Below the pieces are notes generated by a model that saw only the letters and a program-made list of their open reading frames with translations, was not told where the DNA came from and made no database searches. Below are positions 1-5,883 of a stretch of DNA of 5,883 nucleotides, in pieces. Location: contig JAHDCH010000074.1 in the NCBI GenBank assembly GCA_020629995.1, positions 1-5,883 on the forward strand, in the 5' to 3' direction. Both the position numbers and the translations under genes were made by a program. The first letter of the stretch is position 1; the number at the start of each line of letters is the position of its first letter. The DNA is from Pseudaestuariivita sp. (GTDB lineage Bacteria > Pseudomonadota > Alphaproteobacteria > Rhodobacterales > Rhodobacteraceae).

Positions 1-1819
1 ATTCCTGAAGATGCTGGTGCGGTACGAGGACAAGCGCTTTTACCGGCACGGAGGTGTGGACCTGATCGCGCTGGTGCGCGCGGCGGCGCAATCGCTGCGC
101 GCAGGGCGCGTGGTGTCAGGCGGGTCGACCCTGACGATGCAGGTCGCGCGGCTGCTGGAGGACAGCGGCACGGGGCGCTGGCAAGGCAAGCTGAGGCAGA
201 TGCGCGTGGCGCTGAGGCTGGAGCAGGTGATGGACAAGGACGCGATCCTTGGCCTTTACCTGCTGCACGCGCCGTATGGCGGCAACCTCGAGGGGCTGCG
301 CGCCGCCACGCTGGCCTATTTCGGCAAGGAGCCGGCGCGGCTGACCCCGGCCGAGGCGGCGTTGCTGGTCGCCCTGCCCCAGGCCCCCGAGGCCCGGAGG
401 CCTGACCGCCAGCCGGATGCGGCCAAGGCGGCACGGGTCATGGTGCTGAAACGGCTGGAGGGCGCGGGGCTGGTGGCCGGGGAAAGCGTGCAGGCGGCGG
501 CCACAGAGCCGTTTCCCGAAGGACGCAGCGCCTTTCCCCTGCGCGCACCGCACATGGCCGAGAGGGCGAGGGCAGATCAGCCGACATGGGCGCGCCACGA
601 CCTGACGCTTGATGCAGGCTTGCAAGCGCAATTGGAGCAATTGGCGCAGGAGGTGGCCCGGCGCGAAGGGCGGCGGCTGTCTGTGGCCATGGTGGTGGCC
701 GATCACCAGAGCGGCGAGGTGCTTGGGTCGGTCGGGTCGGCGGGGTACGGAGCGGCGGAGGGCCGCGAGGGGTTTGTCGACATGACCCGCGCGGTGCGCT
801 CGCCCGGGTCGACGCTGAAGCCGTTTGTCTATGGCCTTGCCTTTGACCGGGGGCTGGCGCATCCCGCGACGCTGATTGACGACCGGCCGGTGTCGTTCGG
901 CGGCTATGCGCCCGAGAATTTTGATGGCACCTACCGGGGCGAGCTGCCGGTGGCCGAGGCGCTGCGCCTGTCGCTGAACACGCCGGTGGTGCAGATCACC
1001 GAAGCGCTGGGCCCTGCGCATCTGATGGCCGCGCTGCGCCGCACCGGCGCCACCCCGCGCCTGACCGGAGAGCCCGGGCTGGCGGTGGCACTGGGCGGCG
1101 TGGGGCTGACGCTGGAAGAGCTGGTGCGGGCCTATGCCGCGCTGGCGCGAGGCGGGCAGACCGCGCCGTGGCGCTGGCGAAAGGGTCAGGACGGCGAGCC
1201 GGCGCGACGGCTGATGGCCCGCCGCGCCGCCTGGCAGGTCGGGCACATCCTGGGCGACCTGCCCCCGCCCGCCGGAGCGGCCCCCTGGCGGATCGCCTAC
1301 AAGACGGGCACATCCTATGGCCACCGCGACACATGGGCCGTCGGGTTTGACGGACGGCACGTGGCCGGCGTGTGGATCGGGCGGGCGGACGGAACGCCCG
1401 TGCCTGGCGCCTTTGGGGCGGCGATGGCGGCGCCGGTGCTGTTTGCCGCGTTCGAACGCATCAAGCCGCAGGCCGATCCTCTGCCGGCCCCGCCCCCCGA
1501 GACCTTGCTGGTGGGGCATGCACAGCTGCCCGCACCGCTGCGCCATTTCGAACGCCGGACCGCCGCCGCCGCGCAGGACGCGCCCCGCATGGCCTTTCCG
1601 CCCGACGGGGCACGGGTTGCGCTGATCGAAGGGGCGCTGACGGTGAAGATGCGCGGCGGACAGGGCCCGTTCTTGTGGCTTGCCAACGGAGCACCAGTGG
1701 GCCCGCGCAGCCACGCACCCGAGCGCAGCCTGACAGGCCTGGGGCAAGGCTGGACCGAAGTGACGGTGATCGACGCCAGCGGCCAATCGGCCCGCGCAAA
1801 GATCGAATTGACGGAGTAA
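1..1819 (+). CDS. pbpC: Penicillin-binding protein 1C (bifunctional glycosyltransferase/transpeptidase), 5' end missing
   Basis: Periplasmic, membrane-anchored peptidoglycan synthase that polymerises lipid II and carries a transpeptidase domain. The reading frame is open from base 2, so the ATG at 11 is internal (Met within the GT51 domain). The cytoplasmic tail, the transmembrane anchor and the first part of GT51 lie upstream. Numbering from that Met, GT51 shows EDKRFYRHGGVD (6-17, with the catalytic Glu), GGSTLTMQ (37-44) and YLLHAPYGGN (83-92). The transpeptidase domain has all three active-site motifs: STLK (Ser267, Lys270), SLN (321-323) and KTG (431-433). A C-terminal domain from about residue 525 to 602 resembles the BiPBP_C domain, which separates PBP1C from PBP1A and PBP1B. 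The usual YLN of GT51 reads YLL here. In many proteobacteria pbpC follows a large alpha-2-macroglobulin gene; whether it does here cannot be seen. The family is certain; the 1C subtype is well supported by the C-terminal domain and the APYGGNLEG signature. Confidence 0.95.
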   Translation, partial: FLKMLVRYEDKRFYRHGGVDLIALVRAAAQSLRAGRVVSGGSTLTMQVARLLEDSGTGRWQGKLRQMRVALRLEQVMDKDAILGLYLLHAPYGGNLEGLRAATLAYFGKEPARLTPAEAALLVALPQAPEARRPDRQPDAAKAARVMVLKRLEGAGLVAGESVQAAATEPFPEGRSAFPLRAPHMAERARADQPTWARHDLTLDAGLQAQLEQLAQEVARREGRRLSVAMVVADHQSGEVLGSVGSAGYGAAEGREGFVDMTRAVRSPGSTLKPFVYGLAFDRGLAHPATLIDDRPVSFGGYAPENFDGTYRGELPVAEALRLSLNTPVVQITEALGPAHLMAALRRTGATPRLTGEPGLAVALGGVGLTLEELVRAYAALARGGQTAPWRWRKGQDGEPARRLMARRAAWQVGHILGDLPPPAGAAPWRIAYKTGTSYGHRDTWAVGFDGRHVAGVWIGRADGTPVPGAFGAAMAAPVLFAAFERIKPQADPLPAPPPETLLVGHAQLPAPLRHFERRTAAAAQDAPRMAFPPDGARVALIEGALTVKMRGGQGPFLWLANGAPVGPRSHAPERSLTGLGQGWTEVTVIDASGQSARAKIELTE

Positions 1820-1824
1820 CCGGC

Positions 1825-1849
1825 CACGATTTTTCGGCGAAAAATCGTG
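1825..1849. repeat. Perfect 12+1+12 palindrome just after pbpC
   Basis: The left arm CACGATTTTTCG (1825-1836) and right arm CGAAAAATCGTG (1838-1849) are exact reverse complements around a single central G. The element begins five bases after the pbpC stop codon. Its T5 and A5 runs stand out in this GC-rich sequence. As RNA it would form a hairpin of about 10-11 base pairs with a 3-5 base loop. No U-tract follows it, so it is not a canonical intrinsic terminator. It could protect or define the pbpC mRNA 3' end, bind a dimeric protein, or be one copy of a dispersed palindromic repeat. The symmetry is read directly; the function is unknown. Confidence 0.9.
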
Positions 1850-1854
1850 CGGCG

Positions 1855-1884
1855 TTGCGAAGGGGGCCACCGGTGGCCTAGAAC
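1855..1884 (+). promoter_or_regulatory. Weak candidate promoter for the gpmI operon
   Basis: TTGCGA (1855-1860) and TAGAAC (1879-1884) each match four of six positions of the sigma-70-type -35 and -10 consensus, with an 18-base spacer. Transcription would start near 1891, about 20 bases before the gpmI ATG. A 14-base palindrome fills most of the spacer. Matches of this quality occur by chance, so this is only the best candidate in the gap. Read-through from pbpC is an equally good explanation for gpmI expression. Confidence 0.2.
1865..1878. repeat. Perfect 14-base palindrome GGCCACCGGTGGCC
   Basis: The two seven-base halves are exact reverse complements with no spacer. It lies 15 bases after the AT-centred palindrome and 33 bases before the gpmI start. 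The symmetry and position would suit a dimeric regulator, or the second stem of a composite intergenic repeat. GC-rich DNA yields short GC palindromes by chance more readily than mixed sequence does, so a function is not established. Confidence 0.75.
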
Positions 1885-1898
1885 GGGGCGAGCAGAGC

Positions 1899-1903
1899 GG
1901 AGA
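1899..1903 (+). promoter_or_regulatory. Ribosome binding site of gpmI
   Basis: GGAGA lies eight bases before the ATG at 1912. This is a good Shine-Dalgarno match at ideal spacing and supports that ATG as the start of gpmI. Confidence 0.75.
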
Positions 1904-1911
1904 CCGCATAC

Positions 1912-3432
1912 ATGACCATCCCCAAGCCCGTCGTCCTGTGCATTCTGGACGGCTGGGGCCTGAGCGACACGCGCGACGCAAACGCGCCCGCGCTGGCCGA
2001 AACCCCCACCTTTGACCGGCTGATGGCGACCTGCCCCAACGCCACGCTGATCACGCACGGCCCCGACGCGGGCCTGCCCAGCGGGCAGATGGGCAATTCC
2101 GAGGTGGGCCACACCAACATAGGAGCAGGCCGGGTGGTGGCGATGGACCTTGGCCAGATCGACCTGGCCATCGAGGACGGGTCCTTCGCACAGAACGAGG
2201 CGCTGGGGCGGTTCATAGGCACCTTGAAGGACAGCGGCGGCACGGCGCATCTGATGGGCGTGGTGTCGGACGGAGGAGTGCACGGGCACATCGCCCATAT
2301 CAAGGCCGCCGTTCAGGCTGTGACCGAGGCGGGCATCCCCGTCGTCATCCACGCGATCACGGATGGACGGGACGTGGCACCATCGTCCGCCGATGGATTT
2401 GTGGCGGAGCTGGCCGCAGAGCTGCCGAAGGGCGCGACGATTGGCACAGTGATCGGGCGATACTATGCCATGGATCGCGACAACAGGTGGGAGAGGGTCG
2501 AGACGGCCTATGCCGCGATGGTGCGGGCCGAGGGCGATCACGCGCCTGCCCCGGAGGCCGCCGTGCAGCAAAGCTATGACGCGGGCAAGACCGACGAATT
2601 CCTGCCCGCCACGGTGATTGGCGACTACAAGGGCATGGCCGAGGGCGACGGGCTCTTTTGCCTGAACTTCCGGGCGGACCGGGCGAGGGAAATCCTTGCG
2701 GCGATGTGCGATCCCGGCTTTGACGGGTTCGAGCGCGGCCCCTCTCCGCGCCTTGCAGCGCGGCTCGGCATGGTCGAATACTCGGAAGCGCATAACGCGT
2801 GGCTTGAGACGGCGTTTCCCAAGCGGGAGATCATCAACACACTGGGCGCATGGGTGGCGCAGCACGGGCGGTCGCAATTCCGGCTGGCCGAGACCGAGAA
2901 ATACCCGCATGTCACCTTTTTCCTGAACGGAGGCAAGGAAACCCCCGAAGACGGAGAACAGCGGCACATGCCCAAGTCGCCCAAGGTTGCGACATACGAC
3001 ATGCAGCCCGAGATGTCGGCGCAGGAGGTCACCGACACGTTCGTTGAGGCGATCGAGACGGGCTATGACCTGATCGTCACCAATTATGCGAACCCCGACA
3101 TGGTCGGCCACACCGGAGACCTGGAGGCGGCGATGGCCGCCTGCGCGGCGGTGGACGCAGGGTTGGCCCGCGTCACCGAGGCGCTGGAGGCAAAGGGCGG
3201 AGCGATGATCCTGACGGCGGACCACGGCAATTGCGAGGTGATGGTAGACCCCGAAACCGGCGGCCCCCACACGGCGCATACGCTGAACCCGGTGCCGGTG
3301 ATCCTGATGGGCGGGCCAGAGGGTGCAAGCCTGCGCAAGGGGCGGCTTGCCGATCTGGCGCCCACGGTGCTCGAGCTGATGGGCCTGCCCCAGCCCAAAG
3401 AGATGACCGGGCGGAGTCTGATCGAGAGATGA
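1912..3432 (+). CDS. gpmI: 2,3-bisphosphoglycerate-independent phosphoglycerate mutase
   Basis: Cytoplasmic, metal-dependent (usually Mn2+) enzyme that interconverts 3-phosphoglycerate and 2-phosphoglycerate in glycolysis and gluconeogenesis through a phosphoserine intermediate. The 506-residue length is normal for the family. Phosphatase-domain residues are present: Asp13 in LDGWG, nucleophile Ser63 in MGNSEVGHTNIGAGR, Asp396 and His400 in NPDMVGHTGD, Asp437-His438 in ADHGN, and His453/His456 in HTAHTLNPVP. The inserted phosphotransferase domain (roughly residues 77-310) shows His124, Arg153-Asp154 in TDGRDV, Arg183, Arg189/Arg192 and the RADR motif (254-257). Lys330 sits in the KYPHVTF segment. 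The start is supported by GGAGA eight bases upstream. The stop codon overlaps the start of the next gene (ATGA), so this gene probably heads an operon with the LytM factor and CtpA. No odd or missing key residue was seen. Confidence 0.98.
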   Translation: MTIPKPVVLCILDGWGLSDTRDANAPALAETPTFDRLMATCPNATLITHGPDAGLPSGQMGNSEVGHTNIGAGRVVAMDLGQIDLAIEDGSFAQNEALGRFIGTLKDSGGTAHLMGVVSDGGVHGHIAHIKAAVQAVTEAGIPVVIHAITDGRDVAPSSADGFVAELAAELPKGATIGTVIGRYYAMDRDNRWERVETAYAAMVRAEGDHAPAPEAAVQQSYDAGKTDEFLPATVIGDYKGMAEGDGLFCLNFRADRAREILAAMCDPGFDGFERGPSPRLAARLGMVEYSEAHNAWLETAFPKREIINTLGAWVAQHGRSQFRLAETEKYPHVTFFLNGGKETPEDGEQRHMPKSPKVATYDMQPEMSAQEVTDTFVEAIETGYDLIVTNYANPDMVGHTGDLEAAMAACAAVDAGLARVTEALEAKGGAMILTADHGNCEVMVDPETGGPHTAHTLNPVPVILMGGPEGASLRKGRLADLAPTVLELMGLPQPKEMTGRSLIER

Positions 3433-4547
3433 TCCGAGCGCTGGCCCTTTGCCTGATGCTGGCCGCGCCGGCGGTGGCGCAAGAGGAGGATCTTGCCGCC
3501 CGCGCCAGCGAGGCCGCCGCGCAGCTGGCCGAGGCGACCGAAGCGCTGGAACAGGCCAAAAGCGCGCGCGACCGGGTCCGCGCCCTGACGGTGGCCGTGC
3601 AAAGCTATGAGGCCGGGCTGGCCACCTTGCGCGACGGGCTGCGCGCCGCAGCCATCGAGGAGCAGCGCCTGACGCTCAAGCTGGAGGCCGAGCGCAGCGA
3701 TCTGGCGCAGCTGCTGGGCGTGCTGCAGTCGGTAGGAGAGACCGAAAGGCCCACAGCGCTGCTGCATCCGCAGGGCGCGCTGGGCACGGCACGGGCCGGA
3801 ATGCTGCTGGCCGACGTGGTGCCCGCGCTGAACGCCAGAGCCGCAGACCTGGCGCGAGATCTGGACAGCATCCGCACGGCGCGCGCGCTGCAACAACAGG
3901 CGGCGGACCAGCTGAGGGACGGGCTGGCCCAGGTACAGGCGGCGCGCATCGCGCTGAGCCAGGCCCTTGCCGAGCGCACCGACCTGCCCCGCCGCTTTAC
4001 CGAAGACCCCGAGCGCACGCGCGCCCTGCTGGATGCCGCGGACACGCTGGACGCCTTTGCCGAAGGTCTGGGCGGGATCGCGGTGAACGAGGCCGGCGGC
4101 AGCCTGCCTTCGGTTGCGCAGCGCAAGGGCGCTTTGCCCCTGCCCGCGCAAGGCGTGGTGCTGCGCAGGGCCGGCGAATCCGACGCGGCAGGGATCACCC
4201 GTCCGGGCATCGTGCTGGCCACGCGGCCGCAAACCCTGGTTGTGACCCCGACGGCGGCGACAATCCGCTACCGAGGCCCGCTGCTGGATTACGGGCAGGT
4301 GGTGATCCTTGAACCGCAGGCCGATCTGTTGTTCGTCTTGGCCGGGCTGGAGACGGTGTACGGAGAGACCGGACAGGTCGTCCCCGCCGGCACCCCGGTG
4401 GGCCTGATGGGCGGAGCGGCGGATGGCCTTTCGTCACAGGCGCGTGAGGGGGGTGGCCCTGAGCGGTCGGAAACGCTCTATATAGAGGTAAGAGAGGGCC
4501 GAGGCCCGGTGGACCCGCTGTCGTGGTTCGCCAGTAGCAAAGGATAA
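3429..4547 (+). CDS. EnvC-like murein hydrolase activator (coiled coil plus degenerate LytM/M23 domain)
   Basis: Predicted exported protein of 372 residues, probably an activator of periplasmic N-acetylmuramoyl-L-alanine amidases during cell separation. The start is the ATG in the ATGA overlap with gpmI. It gives a clean signal peptide, MIRALALCLMLAAPAVAQ, with likely cleavage after AVA (residue 17). The frame stays open upstream to 3231, but that stretch lies inside gpmI. Residues 19 to about 200 are rich in Ala, Leu, Glu, Gln and Arg, as in the long coiled coils of EnvC proteins. The LytM fold covers about 234-370, beginning GALPLPAQG and ending LYIEVR (350-355) and PVDPLSWF. The zinc-binding HxxxD and HxH motifs of active M23 peptidases are absent; LYIEVR stands where LHFEIR would be. 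This fits a non-catalytic activator such as E. coli EnvC or LdpF-type proteins of alphaproteobacteria. The partner amidase is not in the window. It is often annotated simply as peptidase M23. Confidence 0.9.
   Translation: MIRALALCLMLAAPAVAQEEDLAARASEAAAQLAEATEALEQAKSARDRVRALTVAVQSYEAGLATLRDGLRAAAIEEQRLTLKLEAERSDLAQLLGVLQSVGETERPTALLHPQGALGTARAGMLLADVVPALNARAADLARDLDSIRTARALQQQAADQLRDGLAQVQAARIALSQALAERTDLPRRFTEDPERTRALLDAADTLDAFAEGLGGIAVNEAGGSLPSVAQRKGALPLPAQGVVLRRAGESDAAGITRPGIVLATRPQTLVVTPTAATIRYRGPLLDYGQVVILEPQADLLFVLAGLETVYGETGQVVPAGTPVGLMGGAADGLSSQAREGGGPERSETLYIEVREGRGPVDPLSWFASSKG
4540..4544 (+). promoter_or_regulatory. Ribosome binding site of ctpA
   Basis: AAGGA lies six bases before the ATG at 4551 and overlaps the last codons of the LytM gene. 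It fixes the ctpA start and makes cotranslation from one mRNA likely. Confidence 0.7.
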
Positions 4548-4550
4548 GGC

Positions 4551-5883
4551 ATGAAAAAAGTGGTGATGGCCGTATCGGGCGGCGTGCTGGCCGGCGTGTT
4601 GGCCACGACTCAGATCGCGGGTCCGTTGCTGGCGCAAGAGGCGGACAGCCGGACCAGCGTGTATGAACAGCTGGACCTGTTCGGTGACATCTTCGAGCGC
4701 ATCCGCGCACAATATGTCGAAGAGGTGGACGAGGCCGACCTGATCGAAGCGGCGATCAACGGCATGCTGACCTCGCTCGACCCGCATTCCAGCTATCTGT
4801 CGCCCGAGGATGCCGCCGCCATGCGCGTGCAGACCCGCGGCGAGTTCGGCGGGCTGGGCATCGAGGTCACGCAGGAAGAGGGCTTTGTCAAAGTCGTCTC
4901 GCCCATCGACGGCACGCCCGCGATGGAAGCGGGGATCGAGGCGGGCGATTTCATCACCCATGTGGACGGAGAATCGGTTCTGGGCCTCGCGCTCGACGAA
5001 GCGGTCGAGCTGATGCGCGGGCCGGTGGGGTCCGAGATCATCATCACCGTGGTGCGCGAAGGCGAGGCTGAACCGTTCGACGTGTCGATCATCCGCGACA
5101 CGATCCAGCTGACCGCCGTGCGCTCGCGCACCGAAGGCGCGTCGGTCGTGCTGCGCGTGACCACGTTCAACGACCAGACCATGCCCAACCTAGAGGCGAA
5201 GCTGGCCAAAGAGGTCGAGGCGCTGGGCGGGATCGAGAACGTCAACGGCTTTATCCTCGACATGCGCAACAACCCAGGCGGCCTTTTGAGCCAGGCGATC
5301 CGGGTGTCGGATGCTTTCCTTGAAAAGGGCGAGATCGTCTCGACCCGCGGGCGCGAGCCTGAGGATGGCGACCGGTTCAACGCAACGCCGGGCGATCTGG
5401 CGGATGGCAAGCCGATTGTGGTGCTGATCAACGGCGGGTCGGCCTCGGCCTCCGAGATTGTGGCGGGCGCGTTGCAGGATCACCGGCGGGCGATCGTGGT
5501 GGGCACGAAATCGTTCGGCAAGGGCTCGGTCCAGACGGTCATGCCCCTGCGCGGCGATGGCGCGATGCGGCTGACCACGGCGCGGTATTACACGCCGTCG
5601 GGCCGGTCGATCCAGGCTCTGGGCATTTCGCCCGACATCGTGGTGGTGCAGCCGCGCCGCGACCCCAAGGCCGAGGAAGAGGACGAGAGCAACCGCCCCT
5701 CGCGCTCGGAAGCGGACCTGCGCGGATCGCTGGGCAACGATTCGCTGACCGAAGACCAGATCCAGCAGATCAAGGAAGAGCAAGAAAAGGCCGAGGCGGT
5801 CGCCAAGCTGCGCGAAGAGGATTACCAGCTGGCCTATGCCATCGACATCCTCAAGGGCCTGAACGCCCTCGGCCCGACCGAGT
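4551..5883 (+). CDS. ctpA: S41 family carboxy-terminal processing protease CtpA, 3' end missing
   Basis: Periplasmic serine protease that cleaves or degrades proteins from their C-termini. The frame runs open from ATG 4551 to the window edge (444 codons visible), and only a short tail is probably missing. Residues 1-28 (MKKVVMAVSG through GPLLAQ) form a signal peptide with likely cleavage after LLA, or an uncleaved anchor. A tail-specific protease N-terminal region with the LDPHSSYL motif follows. The PDZ domain spans about 97-172, starting GEFGGLGIEV. The S41 core contains LDMRNNPGG, GGSASASEI with nucleophile Ser299, and FGKGSVQ with general base Lys324 and Gln328. The Ser-to-Lys spacing of 25 and Lys-to-Gln spacing of 4 match the triad of B. 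subtilis CtpB. A charged, low-complexity stretch from about 368 to 420 precedes the final helix. It lies three bases after the LytM gene. Family members elsewhere control peptidoglycan hydrolases, which suits this neighbourhood; the substrate here is unknown. Confidence 0.97.
   Translation, partial: MKKVVMAVSGGVLAGVLATTQIAGPLLAQEADSRTSVYEQLDLFGDIFERIRAQYVEEVDEADLIEAAINGMLTSLDPHSSYLSPEDAAAMRVQTRGEFGGLGIEVTQEEGFVKVVSPIDGTPAMEAGIEAGDFITHVDGESVLGLALDEAVELMRGPVGSEIIITVVREGEAEPFDVSIIRDTIQLTAVRSRTEGASVVLRVTTFNDQTMPNLEAKLAKEVEALGGIENVNGFILDMRNNPGGLLSQAIRVSDAFLEKGEIVSTRGREPEDGDRFNATPGDLADGKPIVVLINGGSASASEIVAGALQDHRRAIVVGTKSFGKGSVQTVMPLRGDGAMRLTTARYYTPSGRSIQALGISPDIVVVQPRRDPKAEEEDESNRPSRSEADLRGSLGNDSLTEDQIQQIKEEQEKAEAVAKLREEDYQLAYAIDILKGLNALGPTE

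Noticed and set aside
1825..1849. Intrinsic terminator for pbpC
   Set aside because: The hairpin is strong and well placed, but the bases after it are CGGCG with no U-tract, so it is listed as a palindromic repeat of unknown function.
1372..1881. 169-codon + strand frame overlapping the 3' end of pbpC
   Set aside because: It is out of frame within pbpC, Arg/Ala/Gly-rich and has no domain; the BiPBP_C-like domain in the pbpC frame explains this DNA.
116..1981. 621-codon open frame on the - strand across pbpC
   Set aside because: The + strand frame carries intact GT51 and transpeptidase motifs. The antisense product is a Gln/Arg/His/Pro-rich string with no recognisable domain, as expected opposite a GC-rich gene.
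1315..3279. 654-codon open frame on the - strand across the pbpC end and gpmI
   Set aside because: It runs through two real genes and the intergenic gap, its product has no domain features, and gpmI on the + strand is complete with all active-site residues. It is a by-product of high GC content.
3231..3428. Possible 66-residue N-terminal extension of the LytM protein
   Set aside because: It would lie wholly inside gpmI, has no recognisable domain, and would bury the clean signal peptide that begins at the ATG at 3429.
3084..4232. 382-codon open frame on the - strand opposite the LytM gene
   Set aside because: Its composition is typical of a codon shadow, and the + strand protein has a signal peptide, coiled coil and LytM domain.
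4793..5431. 212-codon open frame on the - strand opposite ctpA
   Set aside because: The + strand here encodes the PDZ domain and most of the S41 core, with the catalytic Ser299 region beginning right after it; the antisense frame shows no domain.
1..5883. A hidden novel system such as a defence island, mobile element, CRISPR array or RNA gene
   Set aside because: No repeat array, transposase, integrase, attachment-site duplication, tRNA or structured RNA was recognised. All but about 95 bases are occupied by four recognisable housekeeping and envelope genes.

Overview
The window is GC-rich, densely coding DNA with every supported gene on the + strand. Gene order and protein style point to an alphaproteobacterium, most likely of the Rhodobacterales/Roseobacter group. 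This rests on a penicillin-binding protein 1C, a cofactor-independent phosphoglycerate mutase, an EnvC-like LytM factor and a CtpA protease lying in a row. The taxonomic call is recognition, not a database result.

Layout: (1) positions 1-1819 hold the 3' part of pbpC, a class A-type penicillin-binding protein; its start and membrane anchor lie upstream of the window. (2) Positions 1820-1911 are a 92-base gap and the only real intergenic space. It holds a perfect 25-base palindrome just after the pbpC stop, a second perfect 14-base palindrome, a weak promoter-like pair and the gpmI ribosome binding site. (3) Positions 1912-3432 hold complete gpmI, a glycolytic and gluconeogenic enzyme. (4) Positions 3429-4547 hold a secreted coiled-coil/LytM protein of the EnvC type, overlapping gpmI by four bases (ATGA). 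(5) From 4551 to the window end is a CtpA-type S41 carboxy-terminal processing protease, three bases after the LytM gene; its 3' end is cut off.

The last three genes look like one transcription unit. The apparent division of labour is a peptidoglycan synthase (PbpC), a probable activator of septal murein amidases (EnvC-like) and a periplasmic protease of a family that in other bacteria controls peptidoglycan hydrolases (CtpA). The mutase is a metabolic gene placed at the head of the operon. All catalytic motifs looked for in PbpC, GpmI and CtpA are present, except that the glycosyltransferase YLN motif of PbpC reads YLL. The LytM domain lacks its zinc ligands, as expected for an activator.

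I found no sign of a mobile element, CRISPR array, tRNA, rRNA, defence system or other unusual gene cluster. The most unexplained sequence is the palindrome pair between pbpC and gpmI.
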